DNA from: Aphrophora alni
Lineage: Eukaryota > Arthropoda > Insecta > Hemiptera > Aphrophoridae
DNA length: 64,000 bases
Assembly: GCA_963513935.1 (NCBI GenBank)
Contig: OY740769.1
Location: forward strand, 103,705,762 to 103,769,761
Reading direction: 5' to 3'
Shown here: positions 36,701-45,236 of the stretch, piece by piece
Layout of the letters: every line of letters starts with the position of its first letter
Position numbering within the stretch: position 1 is the first letter of the stretch
Notes under the pieces: generated by a model
Told to the model about the DNA's origin: nothing
Seen by the model: the letters and a program-made list of their open reading frames with translations, nothing else
Databases searched by the model: none
Translations under genes and position numbers: made by a program

Positions 36701-39700
36701 TTACTACATTAAGAATAAACTGCAGAATACAAAAGTATAAAAACAAAGAGAAATAACTAATTAACTAAAAATTATTCAAAAAAGATATTATTATTATGAT
36801 GATCAAATAATTTCAGTTGATGGAAAAATTTTTTGGTTTTGATGCTTTTGTAAAATAGTCAGAAATGTTTTTGACTTTCTCAATTACTTTGGCTATAGAG
36901 TCAACACTCTTTAAAGTATCAGTTTCATTTTTCCTCATTGCTTTTACTCCAAATAACATTCCTTGAGCTAGACTCAATTCATGATAATTTTTCCTCTTCA
37001 TTGCTGACTCTAATCTTGTTGCTTCATCAATCAACTTATCAGCTGCATTTTTTGTTTTGTTTCTGCTTTGTTCTTCTCTATCAGACCCTTTGAGAGTTGT
37101 TCCAAATCTCTTGCCTCTTGATCTCTAAGTTTCTCTCTTAAGTCTTCATCTGTCTGTCTTATCTTTAAGTTCTTTTTGTACTTTCTCTTTATTGATTCTT
37201 TCCTTTTCTAAATAATCTTTCTAGTTCCTGTGGGCATTTCTTGCCAGAACTATTAGTTCTCTTGTAATAGGTAGTAATGAAACTTTATTATGATATTTCT
37301 TCATTCCAGACATATATTAAATCTTGCATTTATACCCCGTTCATTCATGGCTACTTTATCACTAGGTAATAATATGCTTGATGTAGAGAAGCCTCTTTTT
37401 ACTGATGCACTGCCATGAGACAAAGCTAAAGCTGATTTGATGACTTTAGTAATAGTGGGATATTTCTTACACCCAGGAGTACTTTCTTGACAAAAATAAT
37501 ATTGCCATTATTCTTCAAAACTAACTTTTTCTTCTTGTGGTTATTCTTCAAATTTCAAAATTTCCACTCATCTAATAGTTGGGAAATATCCTTCTATATC
37601 TAATATCTAATATCTTATATCTTAAAGCCTTCCGTAATGCAACAATTGGCAATTACTTGACTGTAATATAAAACAATCCACTTTAAGGCATCTTATATCT
37701 TTTAAGATGTTGCCATCTTTATCAAGATTTAACTGGTTTTACAAATATGTAATGCTTGCAACAAAATGATTTCAAGCTCCTAAGAAGAATGTTAAAACAT
37801 ATTTTTTCTTCAAAGATATTATTTTCCACATAGTTCTTTTGAATTGTGATCACCAAAGGTCAACTCTTTTTAACGGGATTAAACTTTTCTGATTACTCAC
37901 TAAAGCTTCATCTACATCAAGTTTATACACTTTGTTTTTAAGTTTTAGTAAAAGTTCTTTTCCCTTATTATACAGACACTGGATCATCGGTCCCTCAAGT
38001 TGAAAATATTTGCTATAAGCAGAAAAGAATTTAGCACTCTCGATAACAAACATTAATTGTGCCTTAATAGTGGGTTCTTTGATCATTTGAATGATTTCTT
38101 TGTAGTTTCTCTTCTGCAAATCTTTGAGTGCATTTTGAGGGACATATTTAAGGTAGTATCTCTCTACAGCATCCCATTGTTCTAAAAGACATTCAGCTGC
38201 TGGTCCAATTGTTAGCCAACGAGAGGTGACATGTTTCATAAAACGATGATTCCCTAAGCTTCTGTTGAATGGTTGTATAAATTTCCCATCTACTTGGCTA
38301 ACCATCAAAGTAATTAAAAACAGATACTAACAAAGTGGAAACATCCACTCCTATTTCTTCCAACCCTTTTAAGAAAGCATTATGTACTTTATGTAGACTG
38401 CAAGTACCACTCCTATTTCTTCCAACCCTTTTAAGAAAGCATTATGTTCTTTATGTAGACTGCAAGTACCACTCCTATTTCTTCCAACCCTTTTAAGAAA
38501 GCATTATGTACTTTATGTAGACTGCAAGTACCGACATCTATCAAACCATTCAACAAGATCTTCATTCAGAAGTCTTAACAACTTTCTATTTACATTTGGT
38601 CCATCACAACTTATCACTAATAATTTATTTAGAGATAGATTTGCTTTTTCCAGAGCTAACATAATCTTTTGATGTAAATCTGTAGTTTTAGCTCTTCCCA
38701 CAAAAAAATGTCTGCAAATGTCTTTCAACAACTTTACATTCAGACTGGTACCAGTACCGAACACAGCTACTTGAAGTTCTTTCCGACTACCTTCGTTGGT
38801 AGTTCCATCATAGCAGATTGAATAATATGAGCATTGAGCTTCATTTACTGTTTTTTTTCCCCCTCAAAAATAAGGCCCAAGTGCCTCGGCAACAAGTTAC
38901 ATCATTTTTGTTGGTGACAGTGAAAATTCTACTGAAACCAAAGGGCAAACATTGTTTTGAAAACTTCGGTGATGTCACTATTACAGTTCAAAGATGTATG
39001 TGATAGTTCTGATTTAACAGTCCACAATAATTCAGCTCTGACTGTATTCTCCTTAGTTTCAGTAGATGAGAGCTTTAAGGGACCTGGTTATTAGATTGTA
39101 GGACTGTTAAATTTGTACAAGTGTTAGAACTAGAACAAGGTTGCAGTTCCTAAAGAAAGTTAGTCACTTTTCTGAAGTTTTGGTTGAAGAGGTGAAAGTT
39201 TCACTTTACGGTTTGCTAAATTTATTTCTTTTCGTTTGTGCATGTTGAGTTATACGACAAAAACCCATTAGTTACATTAAATACACTGTCACATACTATT
39301 CAAAAAATTTCACTGTCACTGCTTTTTTTAGCCCAGGAACCAATTAAATAACCATTTGAGTCCCTGGTCTTTAACCATGCATCCTTCACTTTGCACTTTC
39401 CCATTGTTAGATAATAATGAAGTTTTAAATATCTGGATTTAAGCTCATTAACAGAATATCGCCTATGAACAAAGGATTATAGTTAGATAAAAAAATAAAA
39501 AACTTATTAAAATAAAGCAAGTGCTGCAACTATTATCACATTTAAGATAACAGGAACACAGGCTGTATTTTAATTATAATTACCCCTCAGATACTTCATT
39601 GGGGGTATTTTTTTTCATTTCATTAACTTTGTTATATTTTGTATTATGCATAATGTCAGATTTTTAGATTTAAGGGACTTTGAGACCAAAACTCTTAAAA

Positions 39701-42700
39701 AAACTAACAAACTATTGATACTGTGTTTCAGAGTGAGTTTTAAATGTTTTTATGGTATTTTTCCACTTTTTTAAGAGGGTGAGTGACTAGCTTTTTTTTT
39801 CCAAACATCAAGAAGTATGTTTTCCAAAGAGGATACAATATTTACAAAAAGTACCATCAATGTTTTTAAGATATGTTACCCAATTAATTATGCTTTACTA
39901 ACCAAGAATACTGAAATGATTTCATAATAGAATCTTGTTTTAGGGAAATTTATAACCAGAAAGACCCACGCTATCGTTTTTTTGAAATAACTGTATATTT
40001 CAGATTACAGTAGAACCCCTCTATTCCGCCCCCGGATGGTCCGTTACTCCGGTTAATCTGACCGTGCTTGAGCTCGCGATATTGTGCCGGCTTGTCGATG
40101 ACTCACGGCCCGTCTGGCGCCATTCTTTCCGGTTTGTTATCGCTTTCCCGCATCAGTGCTGTGTCATCTCTCGTGTTGTTTCTATTGATTTGCTATAGTG
40201 TACTTGCAAAGTTTATATATATAGACTTTTAAAAGTTTATATATCACTTATTTCACTTTAAAAAAATCTCTTTATATAATATGTAATAAATATTGACTTT
40301 TTTCGGATAATCCGACCTTTTTTTTGCGTTCCGACCATGCCCCCAGTCCCAAAGGTGACGGATTAGAGGGGTTCTACTGTACTGTAGAGTTGAAATTTTA
40401 GCAGTAATAATAAATCACTAATATTTTATTTGGAACGTGGATTCATATAAGGAATCAAAAGTTTTGCTGAAATTTGAAGCGTTGTGGTTTCATTGTGAAT
40501 AAAATGTTCGAAAGCAATATCGGAAACAAGATTGTCATTATCATTACTACGGGCACTTATTGCCATATATACACACTTTTTAATTTTACTCCTTATGACA
40601 AAAAATTAAAGTATTGACTGGTCTATTCAGTCCTTTTATATGTTTATCTTGATAAGCCATATTGATCTTAAATATCTACCACAACAAATATACTAATTAG
40701 AAATATCGTAAAAACACAACACAGTCTCAAAAATAAGAAATGACATAAAAATAAAACACTATCTCAACAATTACAACTCTCTCAACTTTTAATCATTAGG
40801 AAAGTTGATTTACATCACACAACTGATATTACACTACCAACAGAAAACTGAGTAAACGGAACAAAGACTACGAACACGATGGACTGCCGACGATGTGATT
40901 TTGTGTACCTCGTGTTTACAACCCTATATGAAATGAAGGAAAAAATAGATGAATGACTCACTCAAGGTCACCTACAGACTACTCAGAACGAACTGATGAT
41001 GAGGATAGTGTATCAGAGCTTGATAAAACTCAAACTACTGTATATGCATTCTTCAGCGAAAAGCTAAAATAATAATTTATCATTTCATAGAAATACAAAA
41101 CTCTTCAGCATGCATTCATACGTAACCACTCCCAACACTAAGCATATGAGAACAACTAATTATTTAAACTTACACATATTACAATAATAATTCGAATTTG
41201 CCCCTAACCACAATCACTAGAAACTTAATAAAACACAATTATCTGGTTAATTGTTCTTTATTAATTATTTCCACTTAATGCCCTGATGTACATTTCGATA
41301 ACATGGTTATCATCATCGGAGGGTCTTGCTTATAAACTAAATCTAACCTTACATATCTACTAATGAAATAAAATTAAACCTAAAACTATGATAACCTGAG
41401 TGCAAGCTAAAATCCCTCCCACTCCACAGATCAGTTGACCAGTAAGGTAGAGGCTTGGTCTGGCCCTTTGTCAAGTTATTGTTATTTTTATGTCTTTGAC
41501 CTATGGAGTGGGGTGAAAGATAACTGTACCTCTAACAAAGCTAATGAGAACAGGTGGCCTACTCCTTACAAAAGTCTTTATAACTTAACAATACAAAATA
41601 ATGTGACTACTTAATTTATTACATCTGTATTTTCCCTAGATATATACACACACACATATATATATGGTTATCATCATCGGAGGGTCTTGCTTATAAACTA
41701 ACCATGATAACCATGTTATCGAAATGTACATCAGGGCATTAAGTGGAAATAATTAATAAAGAACAATTAACCAGATAATTGTGTTTTATTAAGTTTCTAG
41801 TGATTGTGGTTAGGGGTAAATTCGAATTATTATTGTGAATTTCACCAAAGTGCTCAACTATAAGATTGTATCTTATACATATTAGTTTTAAGGGAAAAAC
41901 CCTCTTACAGAGAATATTAAATATTAATTACAAAGTATATATTATCTATTTTATGAAGCTATTAAAGTGTTTTCCCTCCGTAAAAATTAGCTTATTTAGT
42001 AAAAAGTTTAGTACCAATTATTATTACAGTTGACTTTTATAATTTTTTTATCCTATTTAACAAATTTCATGTTCTAAACAGTTTTTTTTTAATTGACTAT
42101 TTTTTATTTATTTTAAAAAATCAATTTTTAACAGCCACCATTTAAAAACCGTTTTAACACTGATTCACCAAAATGTGTGTTTTAAATTAATCCAATGTAT
42201 TTTTCATTCAATATTGTTAGACTTTTTTGATTTCAGCTCTGAAGATGTAATGTCAGTGTTGTTCAATACATACAAACATCTGGTTGTAATACGTGCAGCT
42301 TTAACATCTACAAGAAAACGCTTGAAAGACTGTGATAATCACAACTCTTTACTTACAACTTATTTGACTTCAGCTAAAGCACTTGCTCTACTTAGCACAG
42401 AAGCAGATGTTCAAGCTAAACTGCTTAATAATCAATTTAATGCAATTCTAATTCAGGTAAAAGTGTTGCAGCATTTTGTTAGATTACTCATAGATGTCTA
42501 CAGTAGGCGGAGTTTGTGCTTGTACTGTCCTAGTTTATATCTTACTTTGCCACTTTTTATAATCATTCCTAAAAAAACATAAATTTAAAACATTATAAAA
42601 ATGGTAAATGTTAAAAACAGGAGTGTAATTACTATTAAAAATATTTCAGTTAAAGTTGATATTACAGGTCGCTATTTAAAAAATTTATTTTAGCTTTCGT

Positions 42701-43408
42701 TAGATCAAATTATATGATAAATCCATAAATATCCATTCAAATCTGTATATAATCTACAAAATGATAATGTACAATTGCTTTTACTATTTTTTGAAGTTTA
42801 GTAATATGTAGTAAATAATATTAATTGTATGCTTCGGACATTTGCTCTAATTTATTATTAAAACAATGTATATGTTTCAACCATGCAGATATATTCTTGT
42901 TTCAAGTAGTTACAACTACTTTATAGAAACTAAAAATGAACATAAGCTTAGTAGCTATAATTGACAAACCAATCCCAGGCGAATAAATTTTGTTGGCAAG
43001 TAGATAAGATACAGATAAAAGATAATTTTATTATAAATGTATCCCCAGTGAATCGTGTAGTATAACAGCCTCTACATATAATATTAATGATAAATGATCA
43101 TTTATAACATTGTCATTCAGTTCATTATAATATTGTAAAATGGAATATCACCTCTAAAGATGCCTGATTGAGATTAAATAAAACAACTGTAAGATGAATT
43201 AGAATACAAATCAGAACAATTAATTCATCAATGCAAATAGCTATTAATGAGTGTATTCAATAATGAGTTTATAATAATTGTTTTTGTTTTAATTTTTCTT
43301 TAACAGAAACCAGGAATACAGAAACCACACAGAAGAAAATATGTCTCTATGTTTATCTGTTCAATGATGGCAACATTCACTGCTGCCTTTTATTGGTTGA
43401 GAAGATAA
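27664..43408 (+). CDS. SAM-domain protein with C-terminal membrane anchor (five coding exons)
   Basis: Coding exons 27664-27738, 33017-33051, 34857-35084, 42237-42456 and 43307-43408 have AG/GT borders and join in phase to 219 codons plus stop. Residues 1-37 are acidic. Residues about 38-105 form a SAM domain (LNLSQYVGLFHDN, then FFSLTEEDLCDIGM and HRQKLLNAI). Residues 114-186 look helical, probably coiled coil. Residues 198-217 form one hydrophobic helix (VSMFICSMMATFTAAFYW), preceded by KPHRRK and closed by LRR, the pattern of a tail-anchored outer-membrane protein with the SAM domain in the cytosol. SAM + helical region + basic-flanked anchor resembles the C-terminal half of GASZ/ASZ1, a mitochondrial piRNA-pathway protein, but no ankyrin repeats were found upstream, so I do not name it. 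SAM domains usually mediate protein or RNA binding. The start ATG is the first after the in-frame stop TAA at 27634-27636. Confidence 0.85.
27865..28343 (-). pseudogene. mariner transposase fragment (intronic)
   Basis: Minus-strand reading shows GVIFVDFLERGQTINSKRYC, KLRRVIQNKRQGNLAEK and, across frameshifts, the C-terminal block ENLVPRYDKCLNLYGDYVEK ending at the stop 27867-27865. This is the C-terminal half of a mariner (DD34D) transposase. The HDNARPHTA region is out of frame. The N-terminal helix-turn-helix and the first catalytic region are missing, as sequence upstream of 28343 no longer reads as transposase. It lies antisense in intron 1 of the SAM gene. Flanking sequence up to about 28510 (GATGGCGGTGCTAGCCCCGC) is GC-rich for the region and may be untranslated element sequence. 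Confidence 0.9.
28344..28975. other. Intron sequence, no gene seen
   Basis: Begins with a short GC-rich patch (28380-28520) probably belonging to the mariner relic; the rest is plain AT-rich intron. Confidence 0.4.
28976..29440 (-). pseudogene. LINE ORF2 C-terminal fragment (intronic)
   Basis: Minus-strand reading in fragments gives KVFERRISRRIF, MLGHVCHKGGNRLPK, then GRVRRLLQDVEGDLREMGIR and NWRLL. This is the conserved C-terminal tail (GHV..R-P-K, GR-R-RW-DV-DL--MG) that follows the reverse transcriptase in several non-LTR retrotransposon clades. Several stops occur and the reverse transcriptase core is absent. It lies in SAM-gene intron 1. The clade cannot be settled from this tail alone. 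Confidence 0.75.
29880..30810 (-). pseudogene. Tc1/mariner-superfamily transposase with DUF4817-type head, degenerate (intronic)
   Basis: Minus-strand order: MPFTQEQLKV start-like segment (about 30790), RDTEGVHDHKRTGRG (about 30660), KCRIW-like SRIWSSENQY (about 30380), GLFIFSEIVTAERYQNILME (about 30290-30230), LHDFFNEW (about 30140), then WPSR-PNLSPPDFICGVF (about 30115-30060) and a final helical segment to about 29930. These match the DDE_3-type transposases common in insect genomes, including the WP-RSPDLTPLDFFLWG motif. Many stops are present. It lies antisense in SAM-gene intron 1. Confidence 0.75.
30811..32370. other. Intron sequence, no gene seen
   Basis: AT-rich intron of the SAM gene. 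The plus-strand frame 31911-32162 has no family signature or splice-bounded form. Confidence 0.4.
32371..32562 (+). pseudogene. Possible Helitron-type ORF, N-terminal fragment (intronic)
   Basis: A 63-codon frame begins MTRHKRSNLCLTSREAKRHG and continues with an RLETEQDQNYDSRSR stretch. This resembles the Arg/Glu-rich leader (RKRSN-x-RR-AKR, RLETER-x-R) at the start of many insect PIF1-like Helitron proteins. No Rep or helicase motif follows within 500 bases, so it would be a 5' fragment. It lies in SAM-gene intron 1, 450 bases before the 35-base micro-exon. The composition is suggestive only. Confidence 0.4.
33017..33051 (+). CDS. SAM gene coding exon 2 (35 bases, micro-exon)
   Basis: Bounded by TTTCAG| and |GTGAGT. 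It encodes DEEATSVLDKYW, with the Trp codon split 2+1 across the next intron. The exact phase match (75 + 35 bases) with exons on either side is the main support. The preceding intron is 5.3 kb and filled with transposon relics. Confidence 0.8.
33460..34507. mobile_element. Possible non-autonomous DNA transposon with decayed inverted ends (intronic)
   Basis: The left end CAGTAAGTTCTCTATTTATG and the complement of the right end, CAGTATTCCTTGATTCCGAT followed by TTATGAAC, share CAGTA and TTTATGAAC with an internal gap. The left end is preceded by TA. The roughly 1-kb interior has no coding frame. This fits a pogo/Tc1-type MITE in SAM-gene intron 2, but the terminal match is weak. Confidence 0.35.
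34857..35084 (+). CDS. SAM gene coding exon 3 (SAM domain)
   Basis: Bounded by TTCCCAG| and |GTAATT, 228 bases. It carries the whole SAM domain (about residues 38-105) followed by a basic stretch NRGRHRKKFG. The last codon is split AG|C (Ser). Confidence 0.9.
35085..36812. other. Intron sequence with a GC-richer patch
   Basis: AT-rich intron of the SAM gene. Bases 35385-35520 (GCCATGAATGTAGTCCG, GGCTAGCCGGGGATCGAGAC) are richer in GC and may be a fragment of a short interspersed element; no tRNA-like fold could be established. Confidence 0.35.
36813..39404 (-). pseudogene. hAT-like transposase with N-terminal BED finger, degenerate (intronic)
   Basis: The minus-strand ATG at 39404 starts MGKCKVKDAWLKTRDSNGYL, then a BED finger (C-x2-C around CMVCDSVF, His near NSTCTNEKK). 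Further on: AELLWTVKS-like block (about 39040), SYYSICYDGTTNEGRKELQV (about 38830-38770), VISCDGPNVNRKLLRLLN (about 38610), SLHKVHNAFLKGLEEIG (about 38520-38345, triplicated), HVTSRWLTIGPAAECLLEQW (about 38230-38170), EPTIKAQLMFVIESAKFFSA (about 38080-38010), the dimerisation block SASVKRGFSTSSILLPSDKV (about 37420-37360), and a tail ending at the stop near 36813. Stops and frameshifts are frequent. The arrangement matches a hAT-derived family common in insects. It lies antisense in SAM-gene intron 3. Confidence 0.85.
38345..38530. repeat. 62-bp tandem triplication inside the hAT-like transposase relic
   Basis: CCACTCCTATTTCTTCCAAC starts at 38345, 38407 and 38469, giving three units of exactly 62 bases with one or two differences (TACTTT against TTCTTT). 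Since 62 is not a multiple of three, the extra copies shift the frame of the transposase. The near identity shows it arose after the element had died or as it died. Confidence 0.95.
39405..40007. other. Intron sequence, no gene seen
   Basis: AT-rich SAM-gene intron between the hAT-like relic and the pogo-type MITE. Confidence 0.4.
40008..40379. mobile_element. pogo/Tigger-type MITE (intronic)
   Basis: A 372-bp element with terminal inverted repeats CAGTAGAACCCCTCTA (left, 40008) and its exact complement at the right (ending 40379), continued imperfectly by TTCCGCC / ATCCGTC. Both ends are flanked by TA, the usual target of pogo elements. The interior is CG-rich for the region (GTTACTCCGGTTAATCTGAC, TTCGGATAATCCGACC) and carries no transposase. 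Confidence 0.85.
40380..41180. other. Intron sequence, no gene seen
   Basis: AT-rich SAM-gene intron. A short acidic frame near 40930-41070 has no recognisable partner and no splice sites. Confidence 0.35.
41181..41836. mobile_element. Inverted-arm Penelope/retrozyme-like element (intronic)
   Basis: Bases 41181-41313 and 41704-41836 are inverted copies of 133 bases with one mismatch seen and no length change. They are separated by 390 bases. A 36-base segment at the inner edge of the left arm (41304-41339, GGTTATCATCATCGGAGGGT onward) recurs in direct, not inverted, orientation at 41665-41700, immediately before the right arm. That arrangement points to a template switch during copying rather than a simple palindrome. 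The left arm carries a hammerhead-like motif on the minus strand; in the right arm its 5' half is replaced at the breakpoint. No coding frame is present. Confidence 0.8.
41281..41323 (-). ncRNA. Hammerhead-like motif with one core change
   Basis: Minus-strand reading: stem I CCCU (41323-41320), core CCGAUGA (41319-41313; consensus CUGANGA, so position U4 is C), one unpaired U, a 6-bp stem II GAUAAC/GUUAUC with loop CAU, GAAA (41296-41293), self-complementary UGUACA as stem III, UC as UH, then AGGG pairing with CCCU. Same fold and same stem III as the copy at 14979-15023, with compensating base changes in stems I and II. Confidence 0.55.
42237..42456 (+). CDS. SAM gene coding exon 4 (helical region)
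   Basis: Bounded by GATTTCAG| and |GTAAAA, 220 bases, ending in phase 0. It encodes SEDVMSVLFNTYKHLV through ALLSTEADVQAKLLNNQF, an amphipathic helical segment between the SAM domain and the anchor. The preceding intron is 7.2 kb. Confidence 0.85.
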
Positions 43409-43428
43409 TGAAACAAATGCTTAATAAA
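43307..43428 (+). CDS. SAM gene terminal exon (membrane anchor, stop, possible poly(A) signal)
   Basis: A polypyrimidine-rich acceptor (TTTTTCTTTAACAG) precedes 33 codons and TAA at 43406-43408. It encodes the basic KPHRRK stretch and the single hydrophobic helix. AATAAA at 43423-43428 is very close to the stop; later AT-rich signals may be the ones used. Confidence 0.85.
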
Positions 43429-44999
43429 AGTATTTCTCTTATACCAGTTCAGGCTGAACTACTTAAAAATCTCTAAAAAGTGTTATATTATGTGTAGTAT
43501 AAGATTATTTTTACCTAAATAGTTTTATAAATTGTAATATTTGTTTTGTATAAAAATTGATACATTTAATTAAACTTATAAACCATCTAAGTTGTGATTG
43601 TATTAAATGAAATCCATTTTTAAGCCCAATGAAAAGTTTTTAAAAAAATGTATGCCTGTAAATCGACTAGCAATGATTTATTAGAAACAATTTGATCAGA
43701 TTTAATACTACGTATATCAGATTAAGTATTTTATATAAATTTACTTCGGAGAGAACATAAACCAATCGTTTTCCTGTTCCAACCCATATTCCCAAACTAG
43801 CAATTTTGCAGAGCCTATATTTGATCAAATCAGCCAATTTTGATAAAATTAAAACTTTTGATTTTATGGCAACTCTAATTAAATTTTGAACGTAATTTGT
43901 ATGGTTTGTGAATCAATGTGTGAGAAGATGGTTTGTGCACATTTTATAAATTTATTTGGTAAAGATAGATCAATCATTGGTAATGTGGTTTATTCTTACA
44001 TTTATCATCATTTGTATATAAAAACAATTTAAATTTGTTATGAAATGGCTAAACTAAATAATAGATTTGAATCTAATATAACCCTAAAACCTGTTTTAAT
44101 TTTATTTGACCTTCCAAATAGTCTGACCGCCAGAAGAACCCAGACAACGTATGAGGGGTGCGGGGAGGTAATTCCTAGAAATTCCCCCATCTTCTTTCTT
44201 TCACTTCCAACGTACTATTCAGCATACAAATATTTGGCTCTATTTACTGTATTTTAATGAATTTATATTTCAAATCAGAACTCAAAATGAAATTTAAAAT
44301 AATAGGTTTTTTATTATTTCGATTTATTGTTTTATACCATTTATGAAAAATATTAATGTGCACTGAGGCAATGTTTTTACAATTAAGCTAAAAGGATGGT
44401 ACACACGCGGTTTGTAAAAGCCATGTCTGACATCAAAGATACTGAAAAATATAAGGTTCTTAAAAACCATTCATCCAAGCTCCCCTCCACAGCGACAATT
44501 AAAGATAAATCAGTTAAATGAAAATCAAGGTGTCAGTACTACAGAAGTTTGCTACACAACTGGTTTCAAAATTTGTCGTTGAAACTTACAATACTATACT
44601 TGTGATCAGCTTGTTCAACTAGAAAAAGTAATAATGGCCACAAGAAACATATGACTTGTTTAAAGCTATTTGCTCAGACCCTACAAATAAAAGTGGTGCT
44701 GAACCACTCTTAAAGTGACATCCAGAAAATTTTTGTTCTTAGTAACAAAATACATCACAATCCTCAAATCAGTCAAATTTTGACCAAACCAAATTAAAAG
44801 TCCTCCATAATAAAGAAAAAACTAAGCAAAAAAAAGTACAAGTCACTGAGTGAACTTTATGAAACAGTAATGTAGATGGGGGGAGGGGGGTTAGAATGAT
44901 TTTGTGCCATGTTGAGAGAATAATTTAGATCATTTTGACATTACCCAAATACAACGGGAGAACATTGTTTCAGTGGTATGAAGAGAGTTAAGAAATTTT
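43429..44999. other. Intergenic stretch, no gene seen
   Basis: Begins with the 3' flank of the SAM gene. A G-rich run (GGGGGGAGGGGGG) lies at 44878-44890. The plus-strand frame 44045-44257 has no recognised family. Confidence 0.4.
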
Positions 45000-45236
45000 C
45001 ATTACTGTTGAGACCGATGGTTCTTGGTGGAATTCCATGTTTAAAGATAATAAAACACAATTTTTTATTTTGTACTATCCACTTTGTATCCTAACTCCCA
45101 CCCTCTAGTTTTAAGGTTTTCTTTTCTTCAGTCTGTAATACAGCCTCGTCAATGCCTTAGCAGGCGAAACCATTGGTCGGCTAGACTAATAAAAAGTGGA
45201 TAGTACAAAATAAAAAATTGTGTTTTATTATCTTTA
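45000..45236 (+). mobile_element. 237-bp insertion with 44-bp inverted arms and hammerhead-like fold
   Basis: Perfect 44-bp inverted repeats lie at 45042-45085 and 45193-45236 (TAAAGATAATAAAACACAAT... against its complement). The whole insert from 45000 is flanked by the 13-bp direct repeat GTTAAGAAATTTT (44987-44999 and 45237-45249), which I read as a target-site duplication. Between the arms lie a GC-richer segment (ACTCCCACCCTCTAG) and the hammerhead-like fold. A 13-bp duplication is not typical of cut-and-paste elements but fits target-primed retroelements such as Penelope-like elements. Confidence 0.8.
45142..45182 (+). ncRNA. Hammerhead-like fold with decayed core
   Basis: Stem I AGCC (45142-45145) pairs with GGCU (45179-45182). 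A 7-base core slot reads UCGUCAA, where an active ribozyme has CUGANGA. It is followed by one unpaired U, a 3-bp stem II GCC/GGC with a 6-base loop, GAAA (45166-45169), a 3-bp stem III CCA/UGG with a single-base loop, and UC as UH. The architecture is fully kept while the catalytic core is not, so it is predicted to be inactive. Confidence 0.5.

Noticed and set aside
40995..41010. CTGATGATGAGG as another hammerhead core
   Set aside because: No GAAA at suitable spacing and no stem II partner.
27664..43408. Naming the SAM gene ASZ1/GASZ
   Set aside because: SAM plus anchor agree, but the ankyrin repeats that define GASZ were not found and the exon with the ATG has an upstream in-frame stop.
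45042..45236. Plain MITE bounded exactly by the 44-bp inverted arms
   Set aside because: The 13-bp direct repeat lies outside a larger 237-bp insert, so the arms are not the true left end.
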